A stretch of DNA of 64,000 bases. Origin: Prostheceraeus crozeri (Eukaryota; Platyhelminthes; Polycladida; Euryleptidae). Under the pieces are notes generated by a model. That model saw only the letters and a list, made by a program, of their open reading frames with translations. It had not been told where the DNA came from and searched no databases. The stretch's first letter is position 1. Every line of letters begins with the position of its first letter. This document shows, piece after piece, positions 29,690 through 39,653 of this stretch. The DNA is taken from contig CAJQUW010012909.1 of the NCBI GenBank assembly GCA_907163375.1, positions 103,727-167,726 of the forward strand. Reading direction: 5' to 3'. The translations under genes and the position numbers were made by a program.

Positions 29690-29780
29690 TTACGTCATCA
29701 GCTGATCGCCACGAACTATATAAGCTGGGAACCGACAGAGACTTTTTATTAAGACGAGAGAGATTGTCAAAGGTAGGTCG
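29690..29780 (+). promoter_or_regulatory. CRE-like site, TATA box and splice donor (leader unit 1)
   Basis: TTACGTCATCA (29690-29700, an ATF/CREB-type site) is followed 17 bp later by TATATAAG (29717-29724). After a short presumptive exon comes AAAGGTAGGT, a splice-donor-like site (29773). The arrangement resembles adenovirus early promoters with ATF plus TATA. Activity is inferred. Confidence 0.5.
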
Positions 29781-30224
29781 TCTCTCTGAAGCTCTGATGA
29801 TAGCATCGGACATTCCAAATTTCGGGTTTCTGTAGGAAACAGACTTAGAAAATTTCATGGCTGATATCAGCTAAGGCGTCAGACTTAAAGGTTAGCCAGG
29901 AGATGGCCTTCGTCTCCAGGCCATAAAAGACTCCAAAACTTTGAAGGCTTGTAACTTTGCTTCTACAAGTCCTTTTAACTTGATTCAAAAAAGATTCGAT
30001 CGCTATTAATCAGACCTATATTTACAGACTACTTATGAAATTTCATAAGTAGTATTAAATGCTGAAAAATTTAAATTCATTATTTTTGGAGGTTTTCTGG
30101 GGTTTTCGACCCTGCTGAAGTCAATGAAGGCATGTATAAGTGAGTACAAGCCAGTCTTTCCATGATACAAGCGGATTTTCACCGAAAGCGAGCATGGCGC
30201 GGAGAGTTTTACTGTAATATTCCA

Positions 30225-30350
30225 CTGACAGGGTGTTCCTTCGGGACGGCAGATGATGCCGTAGTGATAAGTGTGGCAAGGGATTGTGTCATATTTTAGA
30301 CCGAAACCTCTGGGGCAACTCATGTTGGGCATTTGACACAGTTTTCAACG
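30225..30350 (+). ncRNA. Structured RNA-like element, copy 1
   Basis: Shares a fixed set of segments with 33515-33646: CTGTAATA, GTTCCTTCGGGACGGC, GCCGTAG, TTAGACCGAAACCTCTG, CTCATGTTGGGC and CAACG. The sequence between them varies freely. Predicted helices are a UUCG-capped hairpin, ACGGC/GCCGT, GGG/CTC, and TGTGTCA/TGACACA (30285-30291 with 30334-30340). Helix sequences change while pairing is kept in the other copy. Known ribozyme cores were looked for by eye and not found. Confidence 0.55.
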
Positions 30351-30957
30351 TAGCACTTTGAACGACAATCGGTTGAGTCTTAGCAATCTTGTCATGGGTG
30401 GCATCTAAACATCTCCATTGCAAAACGCTGGTGAATCACGGCTTGCTATCAAGCTGATCAAAGCAACGGCTTGGGATGTTTCCTCTTGTAAATAACTCCA
30501 CCGGTTTTTATGTCAAAATCTGGGCCCGGATACCAACACAGTGACATGACGCAAGCTCTGTCCGCCCAAGGTTGGATTTGTGGGTCGAGGCCTTGGAGCT
30601 GGGATAAGATCCCCTCTGAGTAATACCTGTAACGGATTCAAGAGCTTAACACCTAAACGCTTGCTATCAAGTCGCTATGGCTTCTGCTATCAGGCCTTTG
30701 TGAAATCTCGTCTAACCTCAGTAACTCAGGGTTGGCAACGTCGATCGTTTGTCATTGTAACTTGGTAAAAATGAGAGGGTTACTGCAGGCATTGACGTCA
30801 AACCTTTTCGCGTCATAGGGTAACCAGTCTTTGTGTTGGGAGTTGGTTACTGAAAGCATGGTGAGTGCCGATGCCAATAAATGGTAAAACCGCTGTTGTC
30901 ATGTCAAACGCATTGCCAAATAAGGAAGGTCTGAATCATGGCTTTGTGCTCGCTGGG
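30351..30957. other. Leader intron-like region with CTAT hairpins
   Basis: No coding gene seen. Holds three of the constant-loop hairpins (30441-30454, 30660-30671, 30684-30693). Confidence 0.5.
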
Positions 30958-31217
30958 TATATAAACCGCATCTTTTCTCTAGTTTTCACTCCTGTTTCAA
31001 GTTGCAAGACGAACGGTGAGTGCTGTGACAAGGTTTGCTATCAAACTTTGGGTTGTAGGATAAAGCTAGGAATCATACTCTTTAAAGTTGGTTGACGATT
31101 TTATTACAACGTTTGCTATCAAATGTTTGGGGACTTAGTCTTTCAATGCATATCAGCAAGTAGTATCCCACAAACACTTGCCATCAAATTTTACCCTATC
31201 TTTACAGGATCTTTACA
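30958..31217 (+). promoter_or_regulatory. TATA box, short exon and intron of leader unit 2
   Basis: TATATAAA (30958-30965) lies about 50 bp before a good splice donor (ACG|GTGAGT at 31016). An acceptor-like CTTTACAG sits just before the ATG at 31218. Three CTAT hairpins lie between. This looks like a spliced 5' leader of the following zinc-finger gene. Confidence 0.5.
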
Positions 31218-32405
31218 ATGACTAAGCAGTGCAATGCAAGGATGCTTGTTGGCAAATGCAGTTGTGGCCGCATCGGACGAGGCAGCGACCTTAAAAAGCA
31301 CCTGAAAGCTAAAGAGGGGACGATGGGCCATGAGAGGAAGGTGATGTTGAGGCTGTGTGTGTCTTGTCGGATATGTGCGATGGGGAATGAGGCAGAGTTT
31401 ATGAAGGCGCATTTGCAGTGTCAGACTGGGAACATCGGGGAGAAGGGGTTTAAGTCATGGTTTGAGGGGATGTTGTTGGCAATGGAGGAGAATGATAAGG
31501 ATGTAGCTTTGATTGCGAAGGGGATGGCTGAGAAGAGTGATGAGGATGCGACTGAGGAAGTGGAGCTGAGAGCGAAAATTAAGAAGACTGATGAGGTTGA
31601 TTTGGATGCGGCGATGGAAGATTTGTTTGGGGATATAGTGGATTTGAAGGAAGAGTGTGACGCTCAGGAAAAGAAAGTCAGGGAGAGTCAGGAAGTGGGT
31701 GAGCCTGTAGCTACATCATCGCCTAGGAAAGAGGCACATGATACAGAGGCGTTTGTGAGGTTGAAGGATCGTATGATGGGTATGGAGAGTGTGAATAGAA
31801 AAGTTTTGAAGGAGAATGAAGAGCTGAAGGCTAAGGTTGAGGGCATGAAGGTGATGAGAGAGGAGTTGGAGGAGATGCGAGTAAAGGAGCAGGAGTGGTT
31901 GAAGGAAAGGAATGGAATGATGAAGCGAGTGAAGGCGGTTGAGCGCTTAGAGTCGGAGTTGATGTGTGAGAAGAATGAGGTGGAGCGGATGCGAGGTGTG
32001 GTGAAGGAAGTGGAAGAGACGGTGATAAACAAGCAGTTGTTGTCGGAAGTGGAGCGATTGCATGAGCGTGAGAAGTGTAGAAAAAGAAGAGTGTATGAAG
32101 TCCATCTTCCACTCTTTGAAAATAATGTGTGCGACGTACCGACAATAGCGAGCTTGAGGACTTCGTCGTCCGAAAAGTCCGGAAGAAAGTTCCCAGTAAG
32201 TTACTTCAACATGATCATTTCCTTACCGCATCTAATCTCCTATTCTTTTTCTTTCAGAGTTCTTGCAGTAGTCGTTGAAGTGAGAGTAGTGTCGGTGGAC
32301 GGAGAACGCCCCATGAGCCCTCTTAAGGGCTACCTTCTAATGCAGCTAAAGCGGTCGCAAGCCGGCCACATATCTTTGGATATGGAATGCAGAGGGGAAG
32401 AATAA
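31218..32405 (+). CDS. Zinc-finger and coiled-coil protein of element 2
   Basis: The main frame has a Cys/His-rich N-terminus with two finger-like units (CSCGRIGRGSDLKKHLKAKE, then CVSCRICAMGNEAEFMKAHL). An acidic helical middle (about residues 90-170) and a long coiled coil rich in Glu, Lys, Met and Val (about 185-300) follow. Codon use is G-rich (GAG, AGG, GTG), unlike the rest of the window. A GTAAGT...TTTCAG intron-like gap lies near 32190-32258, so the true C-terminus may differ from the open frame. Family unknown; a DNA-binding regulator or DNA-organising protein is plausible. Confidence 0.6.
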   Translation: MTKQCNARMLVGKCSCGRIGRGSDLKKHLKAKEGTMGHERKVMLRLCVSCRICAMGNEAEFMKAHLQCQTGNIGEKGFKSWFEGMLLAMEENDKDVALIAKGMAEKSDEDATEEVELRAKIKKTDEVDLDAAMEDLFGDIVDLKEECDAQEKKVRESQEVGEPVATSSPRKEAHDTEAFVRLKDRMMGMESVNRKVLKENEELKAKVEGMKVMREELEEMRVKEQEWLKERNGMMKRVKAVERLESELMCEKNEVERMRGVVKEVEETVINKQLLSEVERLHEREKCRKRRVYEVHLPLFENNVCDVPTIASLRTSSSEKSGRKFPVSYFNMIISLPHLISYSFSFRVLAVVVEVRVVSVDGERPMSPLKGYLLMQLKRSQAGHISLDMECRGEE

Positions 32406-32756
32406 ATAATGACATGGAATGAAATGGGAGGCCACCCTTGCACCACATACAACACACCAGACTTCTCTCGTCAGTAGTGAACAAGCTCTGAACGTTACTT
32501 TACTGTATCGCAGTCGATTGCTATACAAGTACTGAAGAAAACGTAAGTTACTAAAATCAGCAGAAAAAATAGGGAGAGATGTGATGTTCCAAATATACTT
32601 ATTTCGAAGATTGAACTCAACATGATAAACCATTGATGAATAATACTACCACGAAGTGTAGCAAGTCAACCGTTTATAGAAATCAACTACATGGTATCAG
32701 TAGAGACTCGTTACCTCTAAAGTATAGTTAGCAAAAAGTCTTCATGAAAAAATACT
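32406..32756. other. Convergent spacer
   Basis: No gene recognised between the zinc-finger gene and family-A gene 1. Confidence 0.5.
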
Positions 32757-33209
32757 TTATTTGGTCTTTGATTTAGCATCATTGAAACCCACTTTACTAA
32801 TAGCAATGACAATATGGTTTATTTTATTCAGAAGCAAATGATTGGCGTAACCATGAAAGTCATCCATCCGAGAAATAATCTTCTGCAGATGTCGTGTATA
32901 AAGCTCAGAAGCATCAGTAACATATTCCTGTCCGTAGGAACGAAATTGTATGTCAACACTATCCACTGCTTCACCTTGTGGAAAATGAATGTAATTGACA
33001 TGTGCAATTAAATGAACCTTGATGATACTGTCTTTGAAATAAGATATCAACTCCGTAAAGATTTCTCGTGTATAGTCTAAACATGCTTCCAATTCTGTCT
33101 CCTCCCTTTGAAACTCCAGGATGTAATCCTGTATTAAGCCTCCGAAGCTCTCTTGATGAAAGCGGATCGTGCAATCATCATGTTTCAATGTATTGACTTC
33201 AGGTGCCAT
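32757..33209 (-). CDS. Family A unknown protein, member 1
   Basis: A 150-residue helical protein. It aligns by eye with the product at 41632-42078: IRFHQESFGGLIQDYILEF against LTLDQQGLDGFLQDWKLTF, and SYGQEYVTDASELYTRHLQK against SYCTEWITLSDQFYVRHMEK. A degenerate further member lies at 49560-49975. No known domain is recognised. Its promoter is divergent from leader unit 3, with a CCAAT-type box (reverse ATTGG near 33307) between them. Confidence 0.6.
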   Translation of the reverse strand: MAPEVNTLKHDDCTIRFHQESFGGLIQDYILEFQREETELEACLDYTREIFTELISYFKDSIIKVHLIAHVNYIHFPQGEAVDSVDIQFRSYGQEYVTDASELYTRHLQKIISRMDDFHGYANHLLLNKINHIVIAISKVGFNDAKSKTK

Positions 33210-33339
33210 GGTTGAGTCTGTTGCTCAACATCATGTTTGCCTAAGACGATTTCAATAACGCGTTACAAATGTGCGTGCACACATCGGGAACTCTAGCTCG
33301 TCTGTGATTGGACGAGAGGTCTCATCCATTCACCGCTTA

Positions 33340-33866
33340 GGAAAATCTTACAAAAGGCAGTATGCCAGCTCTGCTCTTCACATTATCTTTCACAAGGTGA
33401 GTGTCGGTGAGCTCCAGCTGTCAGGTTGTTTTGACTTGCTATCAAGTTGAATAGTCTCTTGCTATCAAGAGATTCACTTCTGCTCATAAAATATATCATC
33501 GCTGTAATACCTCCTTTGCTCGAGCGTTCCTTCGGGACGGCGGGTACTGCCGTAGAGGGATTGCGTTGCACGGGTTGTTCGTCGTTTGTTAGACCGAAAC
33601 CTCTGAGCCTTTGCTCATGTTGGGCGTTCGACTTCATACTCAACGTGACGCTTTCCCTCCCCAGGTCAGAGTACTTCAGGCATTCGACAAAGGTTAGTCT
33701 TTATAATATGGAGTAGAGTGAAATACAATTCATTAGATGTCACTTCAATGATTGTTCCCATGATAAACGTTGACTAGGCAAAAGAAACGATTCTCATCTT
33801 TCCTTTTCAGTGATTGAAATCTACTAACGCACTACCGTGTAATCTTCTGTCTGTAACCGAGCAAAA
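33340..33866 (+). promoter_or_regulatory. Leader unit 3 upstream of the polymerase gene
   Basis: A weak TATA-like TTACAAAAGG (33349-33358), a short exon, a donor (CACAAG|GTGAGT, 33397), two CTAT hairpins and structured element copy 2 precede the ATG at 33867. The order parallels leader units 1 and 2. Confidence 0.45.
33515..33646 (+). ncRNA. Structured RNA-like element, copy 2
   Basis: The second copy of the element at 30225-30350, with the same fixed segments but different helix bases: GAGC/GCTC (33605-33616) where copy 1 has GGG/CTC, and GTCG/CGAC (33581-33584 with 33629-33632) where copy 1 has a 7-bp helix. It lies after two CTAT hairpins in the polymerase leader. Confidence 0.55.
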
Positions 33867-34617
33867 ATGGAATTCAACAAAGTTGAAAATCATCGCATTG
33901 CTGCTGAGATGGAGAAGGCTACCATCGAGCAATGTAAGTATTTGTATCAAGGTTGACTTACTCTATTACTAACATCATTAGGGTAGACATCCTAATTAAA
34001 ATCAAGAGACCCTCCCTTATTTTGTTCATTTTTAAACCGAATCCAAATTTTAGCTCTGCTTATCTTTGCTGTCATTTTTTGTCAGTGCATGAATGTATTT
34101 GTAATGGGGAACCCGTCCTCCAAGGAAGAATCGGGGAAGCCTATGAGCTGCTTGGCAAGTGTAAGTATCCTTAACATCTTATGCCTTGATTGTTTAACAT
34201 CCTTGTCTCAATCTCTAATCTCTCTTTCCTCTCTACAGATATGGCTAAGATGAAGAAGTGGGGAGAAGCTGCGAGACGGAAGCACCGCGAGGAATTTCCG
34301 GCCCTACCTTCCCGGCCATCTACCTCCGCCCAGAGTCCGACTCCTCCCTCAGGCATCGTCATCGCCCCACCTCCAACACCGCCACCAGCTCCCTGCACCA
34401 GTCCCTGCTCCCCGTCACCACGTCCCTCCAACACCGAAGCCCAGGATCCTTCCACCCTCGGCTCGTGTCCCACTCCTGCCTCCTCCTCGACCATTGCCGG
34501 AAATCAAATCCTTAGATGGTAAGTAACCGTGATTGGGAAATAGGGGGATAAGACTTCAAACTTGAAATTATGATCATGTTACTAATCTTTTTTCTCTTTT
34601 TCTCAACAGATCTGGCG
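33867..34617 (+). other. Spliced-looking 5' part of the element 2 polymerase gene
   Basis: Short open pieces alternate with gaps that begin GTAAGT and end in a pyrimidine tract plus AG (donors near 33933, 34159 and 34519; acceptors near 34084, 34238 and 34609). The first piece begins ATGGAATTCAACAAAG; a later one is Pro/Ser-rich (PPPTPPPAPCTSPCSPSPR). This suggests that the polymerase gene is spliced. Confidence 0.5.
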
Positions 34618-37600
34618 GCCTACCGCCTGGACGGTGACGTTCCCTCCCGCCCCATCATCATCCCAGCATCGCCACCACCACCACTTGCAGCAGCGGCCGA
34701 ACTCCTTCTCTTCTCCGTCAAGTCGGTGGACAGATTGCTGGAGGAGCAGGAAATGGAGATAGAGATAGTGGGAGAAGAGAGAGAGATTGAAGTCGAAGAG
34801 GAGAAGGACTTTCGATGCCAACGGTGTGACATGGTCTTCGCCAAAGCCTTCAACTTAAGACGTCATACCGCTGGCAATGCCTGCAGAGGAGGAAAGCGCC
34901 GACCGATCCCTCAACGACCCAAGTGTGAAGGTTGTAGACGCACGTTCTACAACAGCACCAACTTACAATGTCACACTGAAGCCGGTTCCTGTGGTAGTGT
35001 GAGGCAACCACCGACAACAGCAGGTAGGAAGCATCCTTCATCGCACGTCGGCTTTTCCTGTTCTTCGTGTCGGAAGACCTTTCCTACAGAGTTTGTTCTT
35101 TCTTCGCACACACTCTGTCACACATATTCCACTGAGCTTTACATTGAAAACAACGTCACTCTAAGGCTGAGCAAGTTTTCCCTTGAGAGGCTCGTTAGCA
35201 ACCATGAGTTAGAAAGCTCTGAAACTGTACAGGATATTCATTCTTTCTTGATGAATAATATAGTTTTAATTCATCAAATGTTGACGAGCTTAGATAGATT
35301 TTTGCTCAAAGGCATGTTCTATCTCACTGCTCGTTTCAATAAGGTAGAAAGTAGCACGGGAGAAGTAGAGTCCACTGTGACCATTAGGATAGCCTCGTAT
35401 GCTGCTGATCTGATAGGTGATGTAAACGAGTGGGTAGAGAGACATGCGACCTATCTCGTCAGCAACTTAAATAAATTTAATGAAAGAGACAGCGGTCTGG
35501 TCTTTGATGGGATAGAGAAGGTAGACATCAAAATAAATCTTTTAGAAAATTTACAGGGGAGTGGTTGTTTTACCCTCCCGAAAGCACTGGCTGACAAAAA
35601 GGTTGTCATCAATGTAGAGTGTCAGTCCCAGTGTTTCAAGTATGCCGTCCTCTCCATTCTTCACTATAATGATATAGGTATACATCGTCAAAGAGTTACC
35701 AAGTATTGTGAATGGGAAGATGAGCTTAAGTTTGACGGGTTAGATTTCAACACACTAGATTTTAAAGGCATCGCCCAATTTGAAAAACTCAATAACATTA
35801 AGATCGTCGTCCATCTCTGGGAAAAAGGTCTGAAGGGCGTTAGGTATAACAACCGCCAAAGTAACGGGTTGTCAATCTCCTCCTAGTCTATATCGACAAC
35901 CACCCAGAATGGCATTATTGTGGCATTCCTAAAATTTCAAAGTTGTATCGCCACCAGCAAAGTTATGATGACAAACATTATTACTGCGATCGCAGCACAC
36001 GACGTTTCACACCTAAACCACATTTTGCACAGTATTACGAGTGGTGCTCTCGGGGTAAGCTTCAAATGGAAGTCGTGCCCAAAGATAAATTTTAAAGGTA
36101 TGAGGAAAACGGCAATGAGCTCAGTCCCATATGTACCATCTATGCGGACATTGAATGTTACATTGAACAAGAAGACCTAAGTCATGAGCTAGCAGTCATT
36201 GCCTGCTATGAAGTTTGGCATCCATATTATAGGAACCAAAATAAAATGCATGTGTGGCAAGGCGAGGAGTGCGTTGAAAACTTCCTCAACTTTTCAGATA
36301 GGAAAGCCTGTTTTCATCAACGGTATGAAACGGAGATGACTAGGAAACCCATGTGCTTCACAGAAGCCGATAAATTTAAATTTGATAGAACCACGGAATG
36401 TCCCCGCTGCTGTTCAAACTTTGATGATCAGCAACATAAGAAAGTGAGGGACCATTGCCATCTCAGTGGTAAATTTAGGTCTGCCTTATGCAGTAAATGT
36501 AATAAGAAACTTAGACTCAAATGGCGAACGCTCCCCGTCATCTTTCATAATTTTAAATGTTATGATGCTCACATCATCATTCGCTATGGATTCGGTAAAA
36601 TGAAATCCTGGTCATCCAAAGTGATTGCACAAAGTAAGGAAAAATTTATGTGCATCACTGCCAAAGTACAAGTCGATAAGACGAAGGAGAGGAAGCCTGT
36701 CTTCTATGACATAAAGTTTCTAGATAGTTTTCAATTTATGTCTTCTTCCTTAGCCACGTTGGCTAATAATTTTAGAAACACTTCCCTCACTCAACATTTA
36801 AAGAAAGACTATCCCAACATAAGTGACAGTCTCATGCGACGGAAAGGGGTGTTTCCTTATAGTTATTTTAGTTCAATGGATACATTGAAGGAGACATCCC
36901 TTCCGTCCATCGATAAATTTAAAAATGATTTGACGGGTGAGGACTCTTCGCTGGATGACTATAGGCATGCAGAGCAAGCATGGTTAGAATTTAGGTGTCG
37001 CACTTTTGGTGACTACATGCTTGCCTACTTAAAATTAGACGCCAATCTGTTGGCTGACGTGTTTGAGACTTTTAGGAAAGTCACATCAGAACAGGACGCC
37101 TTAGACCCCGTTCATTTTGTTAGTCTGCCGGGTCTGTCCTATAAGTCAGCCTTCAAGATGACGAAAGAGAGCATACATTTACTGCAAGATGCAGAAATGT
37201 ACACGTTATTTGAACGTGGTATTAGGGGTGCCTTAACATTTGTCAACAAACATGTTGTCAACAGCACCCAAGACATAAGATCGACCACGCATTTAATGTA
37301 CATAGACCAAAATAATTTGTATGGGAGTGCATTATCTAAACCTTTGCCACAGTCTGACTTCCAATGGGTAGAGCCCCATGACATTGAATACTTCTCCAAT
37401 CCAGCACACATCATGGCACTAGGAGTTGAGGCCGACATAGGTTATTTATTTGAAGTCGACCTCATCTATCCAGAATGTATCAAGAATAAGACAGTTGATT
37501 TTCCTCTTGCACCCGAATCTGGCATGGTCAGTCCAGATATGTTCTCTCCCTTTATGGAAGAACACAGTAAGCAATATGAGGCGGAAAATGACTTAAAATA

Positions 37601-38655
37601 TAAACCCACTAGGAAGGTGTTGCTCACCCAATTGAACAAGCAGCATTATATCGTGCACTATTCCATCCTCAAATTCTATCTAGGTATGGAGATGCAACTT
37701 GACGAAGTCCATCGCACTATCCAGTTTAGGCAGAAGCCGTTTCCAAAAGCGCATATAGAATTTAATAGTAAAAAACGGGCTGAATCCAAGAATCCATTCG
37801 AAAAGTACTTCTTTAAAATTAAGAATAATGCCCTCTTTGGCGAAAACCATGGAGGATATAAGAAAGCGCATGGACTATCGTATCGTGACTGATCCGGAAA
37901 CGAGTATGAAGTTAAGCCGCTCACCGCTGTTTTGTCACCATGATGTCATTTCCGAAGACATCACTGGTTTTAAATCGTTAAAATCCAAAGTAGAACTTTG
38001 CAAGCCCATTTACGAGTATGTCGGTGAAGCTGTATTGGATCACTCCAAGTTAGAAATGTACAAATTGTTTCACCACACCTTTGAAACTTGTCCATTGATC
38101 CAACATGTGGAATTAGTAAGAGGCGATAGAGACAGCTTCTTCCTAGCTTTGACAACCACTAACCAAGTCAAGCAGGAAGACATTTCAAAATATTTAGCAC
38201 CCAAGTTTGATAGTTCCAACTATTCCACTGACCATCCGCTTTACTCTACCTCAAATAAAGCGAAGTTTGGCTGCTTCAAGGATGAGTGTGCCGGCAAACA
38301 GACAGAGGAGATGATCTTGCTTCGCCCCAAGATGTACTCCATGAAGCAAAAATCCTCAGAGCGTTCTATAAAACGGGCGAAAGGCATCTCGAAGTCAATC
38401 GTTAGAAAAATGACACATAGGGACTATCAAGATGCCTTAGATTCACTTAAAATTAAAAAAGTAGAAATGACCATTTTAAAATCACAGTCGCATCCAGTCA
38501 GAACAACGACGTTTAGGAAACGAGGTCTCTCAGCTTGGGAAGACAAGCGATGCTGGATGAGTCCTAACCACTCATTACCGTACGGCCATCCAGACACTCA
38601 TCTACCTCCACCCAAGAGACAGAAACTTTCTCTTCCTCCGTCCGGCAATGTATGA
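34618..38655 (+). pseudogene. POLB: Protein-primed DNA polymerase B with N-terminal zinc fingers
   Basis: Three C2H2-type fingers open the region (CQRCDMVFAKAFNLRRH, CEGCRRTFYNSTNLQCH, CSSCRKTFPTEFVLSSH). Then comes the N-terminal domain typical of Polinton/adintovirus polymerases (NVECQSQCFKYAVLSILHY, AQFEKLNNIKIVVH). An exonuclease block (IYADIECYIE), a zinc/endonuclease VII-like block (DHCHLSGKFRSALCSKCN, then FHNFKCYDAHIIIR) and polymerase motifs A and B (YIDQNNLYGSAL, KIKNNALFG) follow. The C-terminus is basic. It is a fossil copy with about three breaks; otherwise the conserved blocks are well kept. Confidence 0.85.
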
Positions 38656-39300
38656 TGATGAATGCTTCCTCTCTGTTGTGGTTGATGTTTTGCTTTTTCG
38701 CTCCATGGCGTTTTCTATGGGGCGTTGTGAGTGAGTGCCTTGTAACATGCGTCTAATTCCTGATCACTTCATATCATGACTTGCATATCAACTGGTTTTC
38801 CTGACGTTGTTTTCTCCCTGCACATGAGTGACTTTGTTTTCTCCGGTGATGTGAGCCATAAAAACTTTGTTTTCTGCTACCATCAGTATTAACTATGTGT
38901 GACTGTGATGAAATGTCTTTCATTCAGAAACATATGTACAGACTGTTTCGTTTTTCTTTTGACATAAAGATGGGATTCTCACTCAATAGACAGAAGTAAA
39001 AGTTTTGATCATTTTGTAAGATGGGTAGGGTTAGAAATATAGTTGATGATTGTAAAGTTAGAAATAAAGTTATAACCATGTCGCTGTTTGTAAGATAGGT
39101 GAAATATAAATGAAGTCAGAATCACTTCACTGTTTGTAAAGTTAGAAATAAAGTTGACGTTTGTAAAGTTAGAAATAAAGTTGATGATTGTAAAGTTTGA
39201 ATTAATGTCAGAATCATTTCAGAGTTTGTAAGATAGGTAAAGTATAAAATAAAGTCATAACCATGTCAGAGCTTGTAAGTTATCATCGTCACCAACGAAT
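38656..39300. repeat. Spacer with TTTGTAAAGTTAGAAATAAAG repeats
   Basis: At least eight imperfect copies of a 20-45 bp unit lie in 38995-39285, several containing AATAAAG, so they could serve as polyadenylation signals downstream of the polymerase gene. Confidence 0.7.
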
Positions 39301-39653
39301 GTAACATCATGACAATTTCTTCGGCTTAGGAAACATCAACCACTTTGCTGACTCATGTCCATAAATAGCTCTGACTCATGAAGTGGTAAAGCACCAGTCA
39401 GTTAGATAAGAATCTATTTCAGTCTTGTTCAACCTTTTCACCGACACGTGTGTGGGCATCATTTCATGTCCATAAATAGCACTGACTCTTCATAAAGCGA
39501 TGAACCTTGTTGATAACCTTTTCACCGACACCTGTGTGGGCGTTATTTATCAGACAAAGCGATGGCGCCTCATGTGAGACAGCGTGACCTTTTCACCGAC
39601 AAGAGTGTGGGCGATAGTTCATTGCGATGACTCATTCGAAACGCATCATGTGA
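39301..39653. promoter_or_regulatory. Repeat-rich intergenic control region
   Basis: ACCTTTTCACCGACA..TGTGGGCG occurs three times (about 39427, 39520, 39589). GTCCATAAATAGC(T/A)CTGACTC occurs twice (39358, 39468). The AP-1-type heptamer TGACTCA appears at least three times. No gene. Confidence 0.6.

Larger units (their letters stand above)
30442..33472 (+). repeat. Eight dispersed covarying hairpins with CTAT loop
   Basis: Sites at about 30442, 30660, 30684, 31033, 31111, 31177, 33435 and 33455. The consensus is CTTG-CTAT-CAAG. Flanking stem bases change in step: GCTTG/CAAGC, ACTTG/CAAGT, GTTTG/CAAAC and TCTCTTG/CAAGAGA. The 31177 copy has a CCAT loop and the 30684 copy a CTG/CAG stem. All lie downstream of a TATA box and splice donor and outside coding sequence. 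Confidence 0.8.

Noticed and set aside
30225-30350. Known ribozyme (hammerhead, HDV-like, twister, pistol) in the structured element
   Set aside because: GACCGAAACC looks like a hammerhead fragment, but no CUGANGA block or matching stems were found on either strand, and no HDV-type joining region.
31688-32145. Minus-strand Ser/Pro-rich frames opposite the zinc-finger gene
   Set aside because: Shadows of the Glu/Lys-rich coiled coil on the plus strand.
33515-33646. tRNA or VA-RNA type Pol III gene
   Set aside because: GTTCGACTTC resembles box B, but copy 1 lacks it and no box A or T-run terminator fits.
34171-34515. Gly- or Pro-rich frames on both strands
   Set aside because: Only the plus-strand piece fits the splice-bounded polymerase leader; the rest are composition artefacts.
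38995-39285. Telomere or satellite repeat
   Set aside because: Units vary in length and are confined to the 3' side of the polymerase gene.
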